Origin: Io17-Chloro-G2 sp034420695
GTDB taxonomy: Bacteria > Chloroflexota > Dehalococcoidia > Lucifugimonadales > UBA3495
Assembly: GCA_034420695.1 (NCBI GenBank)
Contig: DAOULB010000002.1
Location: 124,001 to 188,000 of the forward strand
Length of the DNA: 64,000 nt
Direction of reading: 5' to 3'
In this document: piece by piece, positions 34,585 to 42,647 of the stretch
Position numbering within the stretch: the first letter of the stretch is position 1
Layout: each line of letters opens with the position of its first letter
Notes under the pieces: generated by a model
The model's database searches: none
What the model saw: the letters and a program-made list of their open reading frames with translations, nothing else
Told to the model about the DNA's origin: nothing
Made by a program: the position numbers and the translations under genes

Positions 34585-34944
34585 AAACCGCCGCCCTTCG
34601 CCAAGTTAAGCATGGACGGGAAGTCACGGTACTCCAACAACACCTTCGTGGAGCGTCAGTGGCGGACGCCAAAGTACGAAGAGGCGCACTTGAAAGCCTG
34701 CCCCAACGTCCTGGAGGCCCACAGGGGGATAGAAGGCTACTTCCGGGTCTACAACGACCAGAGGTCCCACCAGGCCCTCGCCTACCGGACCCCGGCAGAG
34801 GCGTCCCACGGGGTACAGAGAGTCGTAGAAGAGAAACCCAACGAAAGGAAGTGTTCACCGGGAGAAGGCTCAGAACCACTGGCAGTGCACCGGGACTCTC
34901 GCTTAACTCTGCGCTAATTTTGTCCAGATGACCAGGTACACTTC
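34585..34944 (+). pseudogene. Remnant of an IS3-family transposase (OrfB C-terminus) and right end
   Basis: From about 34603 the frame reads LSMDGKSRYSNNTFVERQWRTPKYEE and later GYFRVYNDQRSHQALAYRTPAE, the C-terminal part of the IS3-group integrase (DDE) including the catalytic Glu context. Nothing of OrfA or the first two thirds of OrfB remains. TTTTGTCCAGATGACCAGGT at about 34917 resembles an IS3-type terminal repeat, so the element's right end is probably near 34944. It abuts the suf operon and opens the accessory island. Confidence 0.8.
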
Positions 34945-35364
34945 ATTTTGCCTCCGTCCCCAACGAATCAAACGTGAGAATCTCTATTCACCTACATAAG
35001 GGCAGTAGTCCCTTGCCGGCCACAACGGGAAGGTCCGAATGGGCGGTCAGATTCACAGGCATTGAGCGAGTCGTTGGACCAAGCCGACAAATATTGACAG
35101 AACGTGGATGATAATTGGCCCAGAGGCATAGTACCGGACGTACAGGTGACTTTGGCGGTGATCAGAGCGAAAGGGAACTTACGTGGGACCTGTCCCTAGG
35201 GTTAACAACGGAGGCTGTTCTGTTGTAGGCTAGAGACGGTCCGAGTCAGTAGCTGCAACGCTAGTGACTCGGCACCGTTAGGCTAGTAATACAAACCCCG
35301 AGCCAAATTACTCCAAATGGGGTGAATAGCTAGAAGTCCTAACTGCCGTTTAGGCGGGAAGCGA
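34945..35364. other. Intergenic DNA of lower G+C at the start of the accessory island
   Basis: No ORF with family features. The sequence is visibly more AT-rich than the flanking core. A TTGACA at about 35094 has no well-spaced -10. The methyltransferase start follows a weak GGGAAG site. Confidence 0.4.
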
Positions 35365-36546
35365 TTGGATTCGTATAATTATTTTTGCTCAGAAGAAGAT
35401 GACTCCCCAAAATTAGTGGATCTGTTCTGTGGAGTGGGAGGCCTTAGCCTTGGCTCTTCGAGAGCGGGGTTTTCGGTTCATGGCGCCTTCGACGTGGATC
35501 CTGAGGCTATTCATGCCCACAGCCGCAACTTCCCAGGCACAGTTCATTTTAACACCGACGTAGCTGGGGTGAAGGGGCGGTCACTCAAGCGTCAGTTGAA
35601 CCTTAAAGGAAATAGTCTCGACGGGATCGTGGGAGGACCACCTTGCCAGGGTTTCAGTTCAATTGGAAGAAGGGATCAAGCTGATGCTCGGAACGAACTG
35701 TTTGTCGAGTTCTTCCGAGTAGTTTCGGAAGCAATGCCTCGCTTCTTCTTGGCCGAAAACGTCCCGGGAATCATGCGGGAAAGTTATCGTGAGACTAGGG
35801 AGCGTGCTTTTTCCCTCGTCGAGAGGAAATACTCGATTTTGCCGCCGATGGAATTTGCCGCAAACGAGTACGGAGTGGCCACAACTCGCAATCGGGTTTT
35901 TTTCTTTGGTTACCTTCAAGACAGAATGGAACCTCTGACCAGCGATTGCTTCAGTGCTCCTTCGGACGTGGAACGAGTTTACGTGAAGGATGCCTTGCGC
36001 GGATTGCCGGCGAAGATAGACCCGGCATGGCAGACTGAAGAGCTGAGTTGGCGGACAATCCAGGGTTACGAGGACAGCAACTACGCGGGAAGGCTTCACG
36101 GCCATATTCCGAAGGGAGTAGGTGAAGCCATTGCTTTAGAGCGCCTCAAAGTGTTCAACCAGGTTTCAGGATTCCTCGGAACGAGACATACGCCACGAGT
36201 AGCTAAGCGTTACGCAAACACAGAGCAGGGAAAGCACGATGGCATCTCAAAATCGTACCGACTCGATCCCGAGGGCTTTTGTCCTACCCTGCGGGCGGGT
36301 ACCGGTCCCGACCAGGGGAGCTTCCAAGCTGTTAGACCCATTCACCCAACAGAAGCTCGAGTCATAACTCCCCGAGAAGGGGCTCGGCTACAAGGTTTTC
36401 CTGACTGGTTCCAGTTTTCTCACACAAAGTGGCATAGTTTTCGCCAAATTGGAAACAGCGTTAGCCCAATTCTCGCGGAGCATATTTTCACGGTCATTGC
36501 TGCGGCGTTAGGTACTACAGCTCAAGCGGTGCATTGGCAGGGTTAA
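35365..36546 (+). CDS. C5-cytosine DNA methyltransferase
   Basis: 393 residues from a TTG. Ordered motifs: I LFCGVGGLSLG, IV GGPPCQGFSS with the catalytic Cys, VI ENVPGI, VIII TTRNRVFFFG, IX RVITPREGARLQGFP and X QIGNSVSPILAEHI. A target-recognition region of ordinary size lies between VIII and IX. It transfers a methyl group from SAM to cytosine. A vsr gene follows, as in many Dcm-type loci, but no cognate restriction enzyme is recognisable. Confidence 0.93.
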   Translation: MDSYNYFCSEEDDSPKLVDLFCGVGGLSLGSSRAGFSVHGAFDVDPEAIHAHSRNFPGTVHFNTDVAGVKGRSLKRQLNLKGNSLDGIVGGPPCQGFSSIGRRDQADARNELFVEFFRVVSEAMPRFFLAENVPGIMRESYRETRERAFSLVERKYSILPPMEFAANEYGVATTRNRVFFFGYLQDRMEPLTSDCFSAPSDVERVYVKDALRGLPAKIDPAWQTEELSWRTIQGYEDSNYAGRLHGHIPKGVGEAIALERLKVFNQVSGFLGTRHTPRVAKRYANTEQGKHDGISKSYRLDPEGFCPTLRAGTGPDQGSFQAVRPIHPTEARVITPREGARLQGFPDWFQFSHTKWHSFRQIGNSVSPILAEHIFTVIAAALGTTAQAVHWQG

Positions 36547-36547
36547 C

Positions 36548-36694
36548 GCACAACAACTTCAATTCTGGGAAGTAGATGCCTCAGCAGTCAAGTCGTTTTT
36601 CGTTTCAATGATTACGAGGGACATAAAGCTGGAGGAGGTGTTCCTCGCCTTACTGGACGATTTTGACGATGGCATTCTCCGCTTCGGTAGCTGA
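36548..36694 (+). pseudogene. Possible small ORF or remnant between the methyltransferase and vsr
   Basis: An open frame of 48 codons with protein-like character (QFWEVDASAVKSFFV, then MITRDIKLEEVFLALLDDF) and no good start codon except an internal ATG. Could be a degraded gene or chance. Confidence 0.25.
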
Positions 36695-36773
36695 AAGGGC
36701 AAGAGACCCTATGCTGCCTTCCAAAGACATTCACCATACTCACTAAGAGGAGTCCCGTATCGTTCCTTGTCTC

Positions 36774-37208
36774 ATGGATACGCGCACAGAGAAACAGCGC
36801 AGCAAAATCATGGCCGCAGTCCGGAGCAAGAACACTGGCCCGGAACTGCGGGTACGCCGTTACTTATGGTCCAAAGGATTGAGGTACCGTGTCAATGTGG
36901 CAAGCTTGCCGGGGACGCCCGATATTGTTCTGTCTCGGCACAAATTGGCTATTTTCGTTCACGGGTGTTTCTGGCATAGCCATGCAGGTTGTCCGAGAGG
37001 GAAGCTGCCAAAGTCTAGAACGGACTACTGGAGTAATAAGGTCGACGCGAATAAGGCCCGCGATACCAAGATCAAGGAAACACTGGAACAGGACGGCTGG
37101 CGTCATCTTGTTGTCTGGGAGTGCCAGATACGGACCAAAGGGGCGGCCTCGGTAGCTCTGCCCAAGCTTCTCGAAGAGATTAGTACAATTTGTGCTGAGG
37201 TTATCTGA
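36774..37208 (+). CDS. vsr: Very short patch repair (Vsr) endonuclease
   Basis: 144 residues. MAAVRSKNTGPELRVRRYL, LPGTPDIVL (catalytic Asp) and IFVHGCFWHSHAGCPRG (zinc Cys/His site) are diagnostic of Vsr. It nicks T:G mismatches formed by deamination of 5-methylcytosine, so it pairs with the upstream methyltransferase. Full length. Convergent with the minus-strand pair that follows. Confidence 0.95.
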   Translation: MDTRTEKQRSKIMAAVRSKNTGPELRVRRYLWSKGLRYRVNVASLPGTPDIVLSRHKLAIFVHGCFWHSHAGCPRGKLPKSRTDYWSNKVDANKARDTKIKETLEQDGWRHLVVWECQIRTKGAASVALPKLLEEISTICAEVI

Positions 37209-37283
37209 GTCCTCTCCCTAAAGACCTTCGTCACGCTTCCGTCCTCCCTAAATGGCCGAGGGGAGCCATCCACTGATCTGTCG

Positions 37284-38225
37284 TCAAAGGTCGGTTTCCA
37301 TAAATGTTGGGTAGTAACGATACACAGTGCTATATCCGGACACGTCTCTTGGTGCCAAAAATGCAGGGGTAGAGTTTCCAGAAGGCAATGCAGCAGATAG
37401 TTTCATCTGTTCCTTATACGTTAAAGGCGGGACACTAATTTCAAGCGGAACGTCTCCTTCCCGCAAGAAATCGTAGTCTTCGAATTCACAATTCGCAAGC
37501 CGTTGAGATTGGTCGGCTCGATAAATTACTCCACCAACAGTGGTCATTCGAACATCATCAGCGTATATGACATTAAACAATTGCCTATATTCGACCTTAT
37601 TTTGGGAAGGGAGTGCGGCGTTCCTCAGGCTTAATGCCCGATGGAGTTCATTGTCGACAATCTGACGAATCAGCTTTTGAAACCTTTTGCCTCTCATATC
37701 CTCAGGCGTAGCATCAGCAGGTACCGAATCCCCCAATGTAGATCGCAGTTCGTCTAACGGACTTTGGTCTTCCGACCTGAATGACCCGCCTTCAGCTTGG
37801 ATAGTAAACAGAGCCATGCTGCCAGGTTCAACCTGTCTGAAAATCGTGCCGATATCCGAAAGCATTCCTTCATTGATTGGGTCGTCGTAATCCATCCAGA
37901 TGATTGAGGGAATTCCATTCCACAGAAGATTGGGCAGCATTTCAGTCGATTCTCCCCAGCACATTTCAATGCAATCAAAAGGTTTGTTGAAGAGAAATCT
38001 GTCTTTGTCCTGAGACTCGCGTTCGATGCAGTTTAAATTAGTGATTCCGTAGCGTCGATGAATCGACGCGAAATCGTTAAAGAACGGGGATCCGAGCCCG
38101 ATGTATCTGAATCCCAGAAGATTCGAGAAGGCACCTAATCTCGAGCAAACTTCGACTATCATTTTTCGCTCTACCGCCTTGGCAGGACGAAGCCTGAAGT
38201 TAACGAGTCGATAACTAGGAGGCAT
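37284..38225 (-). CDS. Rossmann, SAM-methyltransferase-like protein of unknown function
   Basis: 313 residues from the ATG at 38225, overlapping the ATPase stop by 11 bases. GFRYIGLGSPFFNDF is a GxG-type motif I, NCIERE an acidic end of strand 2, and FDCIEMCWGESTEMLP and IPSIIWMDYDDP the later strands. The N-terminus (YRLVNFRLRPAKAVERKMIVE) is charged, and about residues 130-290 form an unrecognised domain. I cannot name the family; a SAM-dependent methyltransferase or a nucleotide-binding effector are both possible. Overlap with the GHKL ATPase gene implies a shared function. Confidence 0.6.
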   Translation of the reverse strand: MPPSYRLVNFRLRPAKAVERKMIVEVCSRLGAFSNLLGFRYIGLGSPFFNDFASIHRRYGITNLNCIERESQDKDRFLFNKPFDCIEMCWGESTEMLPNLLWNGIPSIIWMDYDDPINEGMLSDIGTIFRQVEPGSMALFTIQAEGGSFRSEDQSPLDELRSTLGDSVPADATPEDMRGKRFQKLIRQIVDNELHRALSLRNAALPSQNKVEYRQLFNVIYADDVRMTTVGGVIYRADQSQRLANCEFEDYDFLREGDVPLEISVPPLTYKEQMKLSAALPSGNSTPAFLAPRDVSGYSTVYRYYPTFMETDL

Positions 38226-39540
38226 CGATGTTCTCTTGATCCACGTAATAATCAAAAGTCATTTCTCCCGCTGCTCGAGCGCTCCCTGCACTAAGACTTT
38301 TCCTGACCGCGGTAACTAGCCATGCAGGCTTCTGGTATTGAATTGAAATTAGTCGCTCGGTCACCGGAGGCGGAGGCGGAGGGGCCTGATAGGTGAAGTT
38401 CTCTGAACGGGACAGACTTACGATGGAAGCTGGCTTGGCGGTCCTGTCTACTAGGTTCATTAGGGGTCTCGAACCCTCCGGATTTTCATTGTCGCGGTCC
38501 ACTGCATCCAAGAACCGGATCACCTGCTCCATCACAGTTAGCATCAACCCATAGGCCTCTACGAAAACGGGTACACCCTCGTCTACTCCATCTTTGGTTG
38601 TATTCCATGGGAGCAAGGTAGAATCAGCGCTATCAAAAAAAGCGGCTCCTCTAAAGCGGGCATACTGATTGTGAAACCTCGGCATAATCCCAGGCTCGCC
38701 CCACCCAGTCGTTCTAGTTCTATCTCCCTCCAACACCATTCTCCCATTGCAATACACGTACCAACCAGCTTCTCGCGGGCTTGAATGCCCAACTCCCGCT
38801 ACAAGACGTACATGAACCCCTTCCCGCTCGTATGCCCTATACGCAGGTCGTAGCAAGGGAGAGTCCGAGGTCAAGAACTCCAAACGAGAGGTCGGTATCG
38901 TTACTCCGTTCAATGAAATGGATATCCCATTGTCTATCTGGTACTGATGGCGCCTGGATATTTCTCTCGTTAGATTCGTCAAATTATATGGAATCCCAAC
39001 CCAACTCTTGGCTTCCTCAGTCAATTGAGTAACAGTTATTGTTGTGCCTATATCAGTCTCAGGCGGAGCCTCGGTCAAATGTTCGATATCTAGGACTGGG
39101 AAAGTCCATTCCTCAAGATCCATCCACTCGTCAACATCAGCGGTAATCCTGTACCTCTCATTTATGTTCGTGGTTGCAACGTCGAAGTAGCGCCCTAGTT
39201 TGAAGAGAGCTCTCTTCATCCCTACCCCGAATCGTCCAACGGAGTGCCTAACGCTGGGGGCTCCCGAAGGTCTTCCAAACCGAAACGCATAGTCAGTCGC
39301 CAAAGCCAATGGGATCCCGCCGCAGTTGTCTCCAATAATGAAGTGCTCTTGGTCAAATGTAATTTGAACAGTCAGGCCTTCTAGCGGAGCTTCACCTCGA
39401 ATTCTTATTGCGCCATCAATGCAGTTATCGACGAGGTCCAATATGGCCATTGCCATACGGATGTCTCTTGTGAGCATCTCTACGAATAGTCCCTTCGTAG
39501 GTGAGGCGTCGACGGTTACGCGCCCCTGATTGGTGCTCAT
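38215..39540 (-). CDS. GHKL ATPase of the MORC/MutL/Hsp90-like type
   Basis: 441 residues from the ATG at 39540 (GGAGG 5 bases upstream); a longer frame to 39636 has no ribosome site. ATP-binding motifs: ILDLVDNCIDGA (Mg-binding Asn), IIGDNCGGIP (DxGxG variant) and SVGRFGVGMKRALFKLG (glycine lid). An S5-like domain follows (about 210-330: SISLNGVTIP, GWYVYCNGRMV), as in MutL and MORC. A proline run (PPPPPPP) precedes a short C-terminal tail. No helicase or nuclease domain is fused. Prokaryotic MORC/MutL-like ATPases are known from restriction-modification and other defence islands. Overlaps the gene at 37284. Confidence 0.75.
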   Translation of the reverse strand: MSTNQGRVTVDASPTKGLFVEMLTRDIRMAMAILDLVDNCIDGAIRIRGEAPLEGLTVQITFDQEHFIIGDNCGGIPLALATDYAFRFGRPSGAPSVRHSVGRFGVGMKRALFKLGRYFDVATTNINERYRITADVDEWMDLEEWTFPVLDIEHLTEAPPETDIGTTITVTQLTEEAKSWVGIPYNLTNLTREISRRHQYQIDNGISISLNGVTIPTSRLEFLTSDSPLLRPAYRAYEREGVHVRLVAGVGHSSPREAGWYVYCNGRMVLEGDRTRTTGWGEPGIMPRFHNQYARFRGAAFFDSADSTLLPWNTTKDGVDEGVPVFVEAYGLMLTVMEQVIRFLDAVDRDNENPEGSRPLMNLVDRTAKPASIVSLSRSENFTYQAPPPPPPVTERLISIQYQKPAWLVTAVRKSLSAGSARAAGEMTFDYYVDQENIDAS

Positions 39541-40427
39541 CATTTCCTCCAAGCAATCTAGTACGCGGTGTCCTGACAGACTGGGCAATTGCACCGATGC
39601 GACTATCGACAGCCAGTCGACCAAAGGGGTTGCCAAGCCTATTCCTAAGGAGACGGCCTGACTCGGAAAAACAGGGGTTTGGTAGCCGGATTTATACTAG
39701 ACTCTTCAGGTCGCAGATGATCGACCCAAATCACTTTCGAGTTCTGAAGCGAAAACCGCCCGAGCACTTTTTGCTTCACCATTGTGGCTGCTCACCGCGG
39801 TAGTTTCATTAAGTGTGGTGTGGAATGTTAAAACCCAATTGACCAGGCCGTCAACTAAGCCCGCCTCGCACGACGCCGCGTAAGCCCGTGCAATTGGACC
39901 AATACAAGGCTAAGTTTCTTCCGCCCATGTTTCTGTCGAAGATTCGGGCGCGGGTCAGTACTAACAAGCTGGGATAGCGCCTTGGTTGGGGCTGTACCTA
40001 GGCATTTTCGTGAGCCTAACCGTCCGACTTCTGCGTTCAGACCATCCAACAAGACTGGCGCCTTTAGTTGACCAGTTTTCGGGAATCAGGTCACTACACC
40101 CAACCACCTCTCAAACACGGTCTGGCCCACCGTCAAAATAGCCCCACCTAAGAAAATTCAAACCCGCTGCAACAGCGCTGAAGAACCGACAACCCATTCT
40201 GCCAGCCCTGCTTGGTCGCCTGCCAGGCTTCTAACCCTGTAGCCTTACCGCAATTCATTCGCCACGCCCTCCCTTCAAGTGCACGCCCCACGAGCATCGC
40301 AATCTTCCGTTGCGATTACTCTCTAAGCTTGACGATGAGAAGGTAGGCGGGACAGGGCGCGCCCAGAGACAAGCTGAGCCCTGCGACAGGAACGGTACGA
40401 GAAAGAGGTGGGGCCGGGGTTGGGGGC
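39541..40427. other. Long intergenic stretch at the right edge of the accessory island
   Basis: No supported gene. The base composition changes from AT-richer to core-like by about 40250. A 65-codon minus frame (39855-40052) lacks motifs. Two GACCAG words at 39840 and 40071 are too short to be attachment sites. Possibly decayed mobile DNA. Confidence 0.4.
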
Positions 40428-41717
40428 CTAAACTTCCTTGTTGAGGTTGGTCAGGAACTCCTGGTTGCTCCGGGTCTTCCCCATCCGCTCCAGCACCCGT
40501 TCCGTCGCATTGACCGAACCGTCGTTGGAGATGAGGCTGATCATCCGCCGCAGCAGCCATATCTGCTTCAGCGTGTCCTCCGAAAACAGCAGCTCCTCCC
40601 GCCGCGTGCCGCTGCGCAGCAGGTCGATGGCCGGGAAGAAGCGCCGCTCCGCCAATCGCCGGTCCAAGTGCAGCTCCATGTTGCCGGTGCCCTTGAACTC
40701 CTCGTAGATGACCTCGTCCATCCGGCTCCCCGTGTCCACCAAGCAGTTGGCGATGATGGTCAGGCTGCCCCCCTCCTCGATGTTCCGCGCCGCGCCGATG
40801 AACTTCTTGGGCGGGTACAGGGCCACCGGGTCGATGCCTCCCGACAGGGTGCGCCCGCTGGTGGGGGCCGCCAGGTTGTAGGCCCGGGTGAACCGGGTGA
40901 TGCTGTCCAGCAGGATGACCACGTCCTGCCCGAACTCCACCAGCCGCTTTGCCCTCTCCAAGGCCAGCTCTCCCACCCGGCACTGGTCCTCCACCGACTC
41001 GTCGAAGGTCGAGGCGAAAACGTCGCCGTTAACCGCCCGCCTCATTTCGGTCACTTCCTCGGGGCGCTCGCCGATGAGCACCACCATCAGGGTGATTTCC
41101 GGGTAGTTCAGGGCGATGGCGTAGGCCATGTTCTTCAGGATGGTGGTCTTCCCCGCCTTGGGCGGTGAAACGATCAGCCCCCTTTGGCCCATGCCCACCG
41201 GGGCGAAAAGGTCAACCATTCGGGTCGAAAGGTTGCTGTGTTCCGTCTCCAGCACCAGTTGCTTCTCCGGGAAGATGGGGGTCAGGTGCTCGAACAGCGG
41301 CCGGGAGCGGGACTGCACCTGCTCCGTGGTCAGCCCGTTGATCCTCTCCACCCGCACCAAGCCGAAATAGCGCTCCCCCTCCTTGGGCGGCCGCACCTGC
41401 CCGGTGACAGTGTCGCCGGTCCGCAGCCCGAAGCGCCGTATCTGCGACTGGGAAATATAAACGTCCCCGGAACGCGTGTGGGACTCCGCCTTGCGCAGGA
41501 AGCCGTAGCCGTCGTCCATTATCTCCAGGATGCCCGTGGCAATCAGCGCCTGTTGCGAAGATGCCACTTGGAACAGCCGGCTCAGCAGGTCCTCCCGCCG
41601 CAGGTTGGTCAGGGAGCCGTTGTCGGCCAGACCCACGTCCGGCGCCAGGGCCAGGAGCTCGTCCTTCGTCTTGGCCCCCAAGTCCGCTACGTCCACGGGT
41701 CGTTGAGCAGTTGCCAT
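40428..41717 (-). CDS. rho: Transcription termination factor Rho
   Basis: 429 residues from the ATG at 41717 (GAGAGGTG upstream). Rho N-terminal domain (DELLALAPDVGL), the RNA-binding OB fold (ILEIMDDGYGFLR, then VYISQSQIRRFGLRTGD), Walker A SPPKAGKTTILK, and the ring residues around SITRFTRAYN and SGGIDPVALYPPKKF. Hexameric RNA-dependent ATPase helicase. Confidence 0.97.
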   Translation of the reverse strand: MATAQRPVDVADLGAKTKDELLALAPDVGLADNGSLTNLRREDLLSRLFQVASSQQALIATGILEIMDDGYGFLRKAESHTRSGDVYISQSQIRRFGLRTGDTVTGQVRPPKEGERYFGLVRVERINGLTTEQVQSRSRPLFEHLTPIFPEKQLVLETEHSNLSTRMVDLFAPVGMGQRGLIVSPPKAGKTTILKNMAYAIALNYPEITLMVVLIGERPEEVTEMRRAVNGDVFASTFDESVEDQCRVGELALERAKRLVEFGQDVVILLDSITRFTRAYNLAAPTSGRTLSGGIDPVALYPPKKFIGAARNIEEGGSLTIIANCLVDTGSRMDEVIYEEFKGTGNMELHLDRRLAERRFFPAIDLLRSGTRREELLFSEDTLKQIWLLRRMISLISNDGSVNATERVLERMGKTRSNQEFLTNLNKEV

Positions 41718-41731
41718 GTTCACCTCTCTGA

Positions 41732-41770
41732 TATCCCGGCCCGCCGGTATCCCGGTCCGCCGGTATCCCG
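41732..41770. repeat. 16-bp tandem repeat (x2.5) upstream of rho
   Basis: TATCCCGGCCCGCCGG twice (one mismatch) plus a partial third copy, filling the rho-transaldolase gap. Confidence 0.8.
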
Positions 41771-41791
41771 AGCCCCCAATATTCTGGCTCG

Positions 41792-42451
41792 CTAAATTTT
41801 CGCCGCTTTATCCCAGTCCGACTGGAACCGGGCCACCCCCGCGTCGGTCAGTGGGTGGTTGATCATCTGCACCAGCACCTTGTAGGGCACCGTCGCTATG
41901 TCCGCCCCCGCCCGCGCCGCCAAGGTGCAGTGCAGGGTGTGGCGGATGCTGGCGGCCATCACCAGTGTCTTGATGCCGTAACTCTTGAATATGGACGCAA
42001 TGTCGGTGACCAAGTCCATCCCCGTCTCACCGATGTCGTCCAGCCGCCCCACGAAGGGGCTCACCACCGTGCTTCCCGCCTGGGCTCCCAGCAGGGCCTG
42101 GTTCGTGGAAAAGCACAGCGTCTGGTTCACCTTGATGCCGTCCCGGGCCAGCGCCGAAATCGCCTCGAAGCCGGCCTCCGTGCTCGGAATCTTCACCCAA
42201 GGGTTGGGAATCCACTCGGCAATGTCCCGCCCCTCTTCGATCATCCCCTTGGCGTCCTGGCTGACCACTTCCACCGAGATGGGGCCGTCCACCACGTCGG
42301 AAATGGCCTGCACCGCGTTCCGGTAGCCCTCCCGGCTGCCGATGCCCTCGCTGGCCGCCAAGGATGGGTTGGTGGTCACCCCGCTGATAACTCCCAAGCG
42401 GGCGCCATCCTCAATTTCCTGGAAATTCGCTGTATCCAAAAACAGCTTCAC
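41792..42451 (-). CDS. Transaldolase, small (TalC/fructose-6-phosphate aldolase) type
   Basis: 219 residues, the short class. GVTTNPSL at the N-terminus, Schiff-base Lys87 in WVKIPST, VNQTLCFSTNQALLGAQAG and VVSPFVGRLDDIG. It connects the non-oxidative pentose phosphate pathway, or acts as a dihydroxyacetone aldolase; sequence alone does not decide between the two. Confidence 0.9.
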   Translation of the reverse strand: MKLFLDTANFQEIEDGARLGVISGVTTNPSLAASEGIGSREGYRNAVQAISDVVDGPISVEVVSQDAKGMIEEGRDIAEWIPNPWVKIPSTEAGFEAISALARDGIKVNQTLCFSTNQALLGAQAGSTVVSPFVGRLDDIGETGMDLVTDIASIFKSYGIKTLVMAASIRHTLHCTLAARAGADIATVPYKVLVQMINHPLTDAGVARFQSDWDKAAKI

Positions 42452-42575
42452 GACGTCACCCCCTTCCCTGGTCTTCTCTTACGGCTCCGGCCTGCAACCC
42501 GTGCCGGTGGTTGAATCTGGGTGGTTGAACCGGCGGCATGGGAGACTCCCTTCTCGACTGTCCCCCGCTCCCGAT

Positions 42576-42630
42576 TCCCGGCCCTGTCATGCCCGGTCCT
42601 GTCGTGCCCGGTCCTGTCGTGCCCGGTATA
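42576..42630. repeat. 15-bp tandem repeat (x3.5) between transaldolase and pyrG
   Basis: GCCCGGTCCTGTCGT twice exactly, flanked by one diverged and one partial copy. Confidence 0.85.
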
Positions 42631-42647
42631 GACCCATCGCTGGCGCA

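Noticed and set aside
39855..40052. A 65-codon minus-strand ORF in the long spacer before rho
   Set aside because: No ribosome site, no recognisable motif, and basic low-complexity end; insufficient support.
30720..40320. Shared 13-mer CCGTTGCGATTAC near 30720 and 40308, considered as attachment sites
   Set aside because: A repeat this short is expected by chance several times in 64 kb, there is no integrase, and the left copy is inside the suf operon instead of at the island edge.
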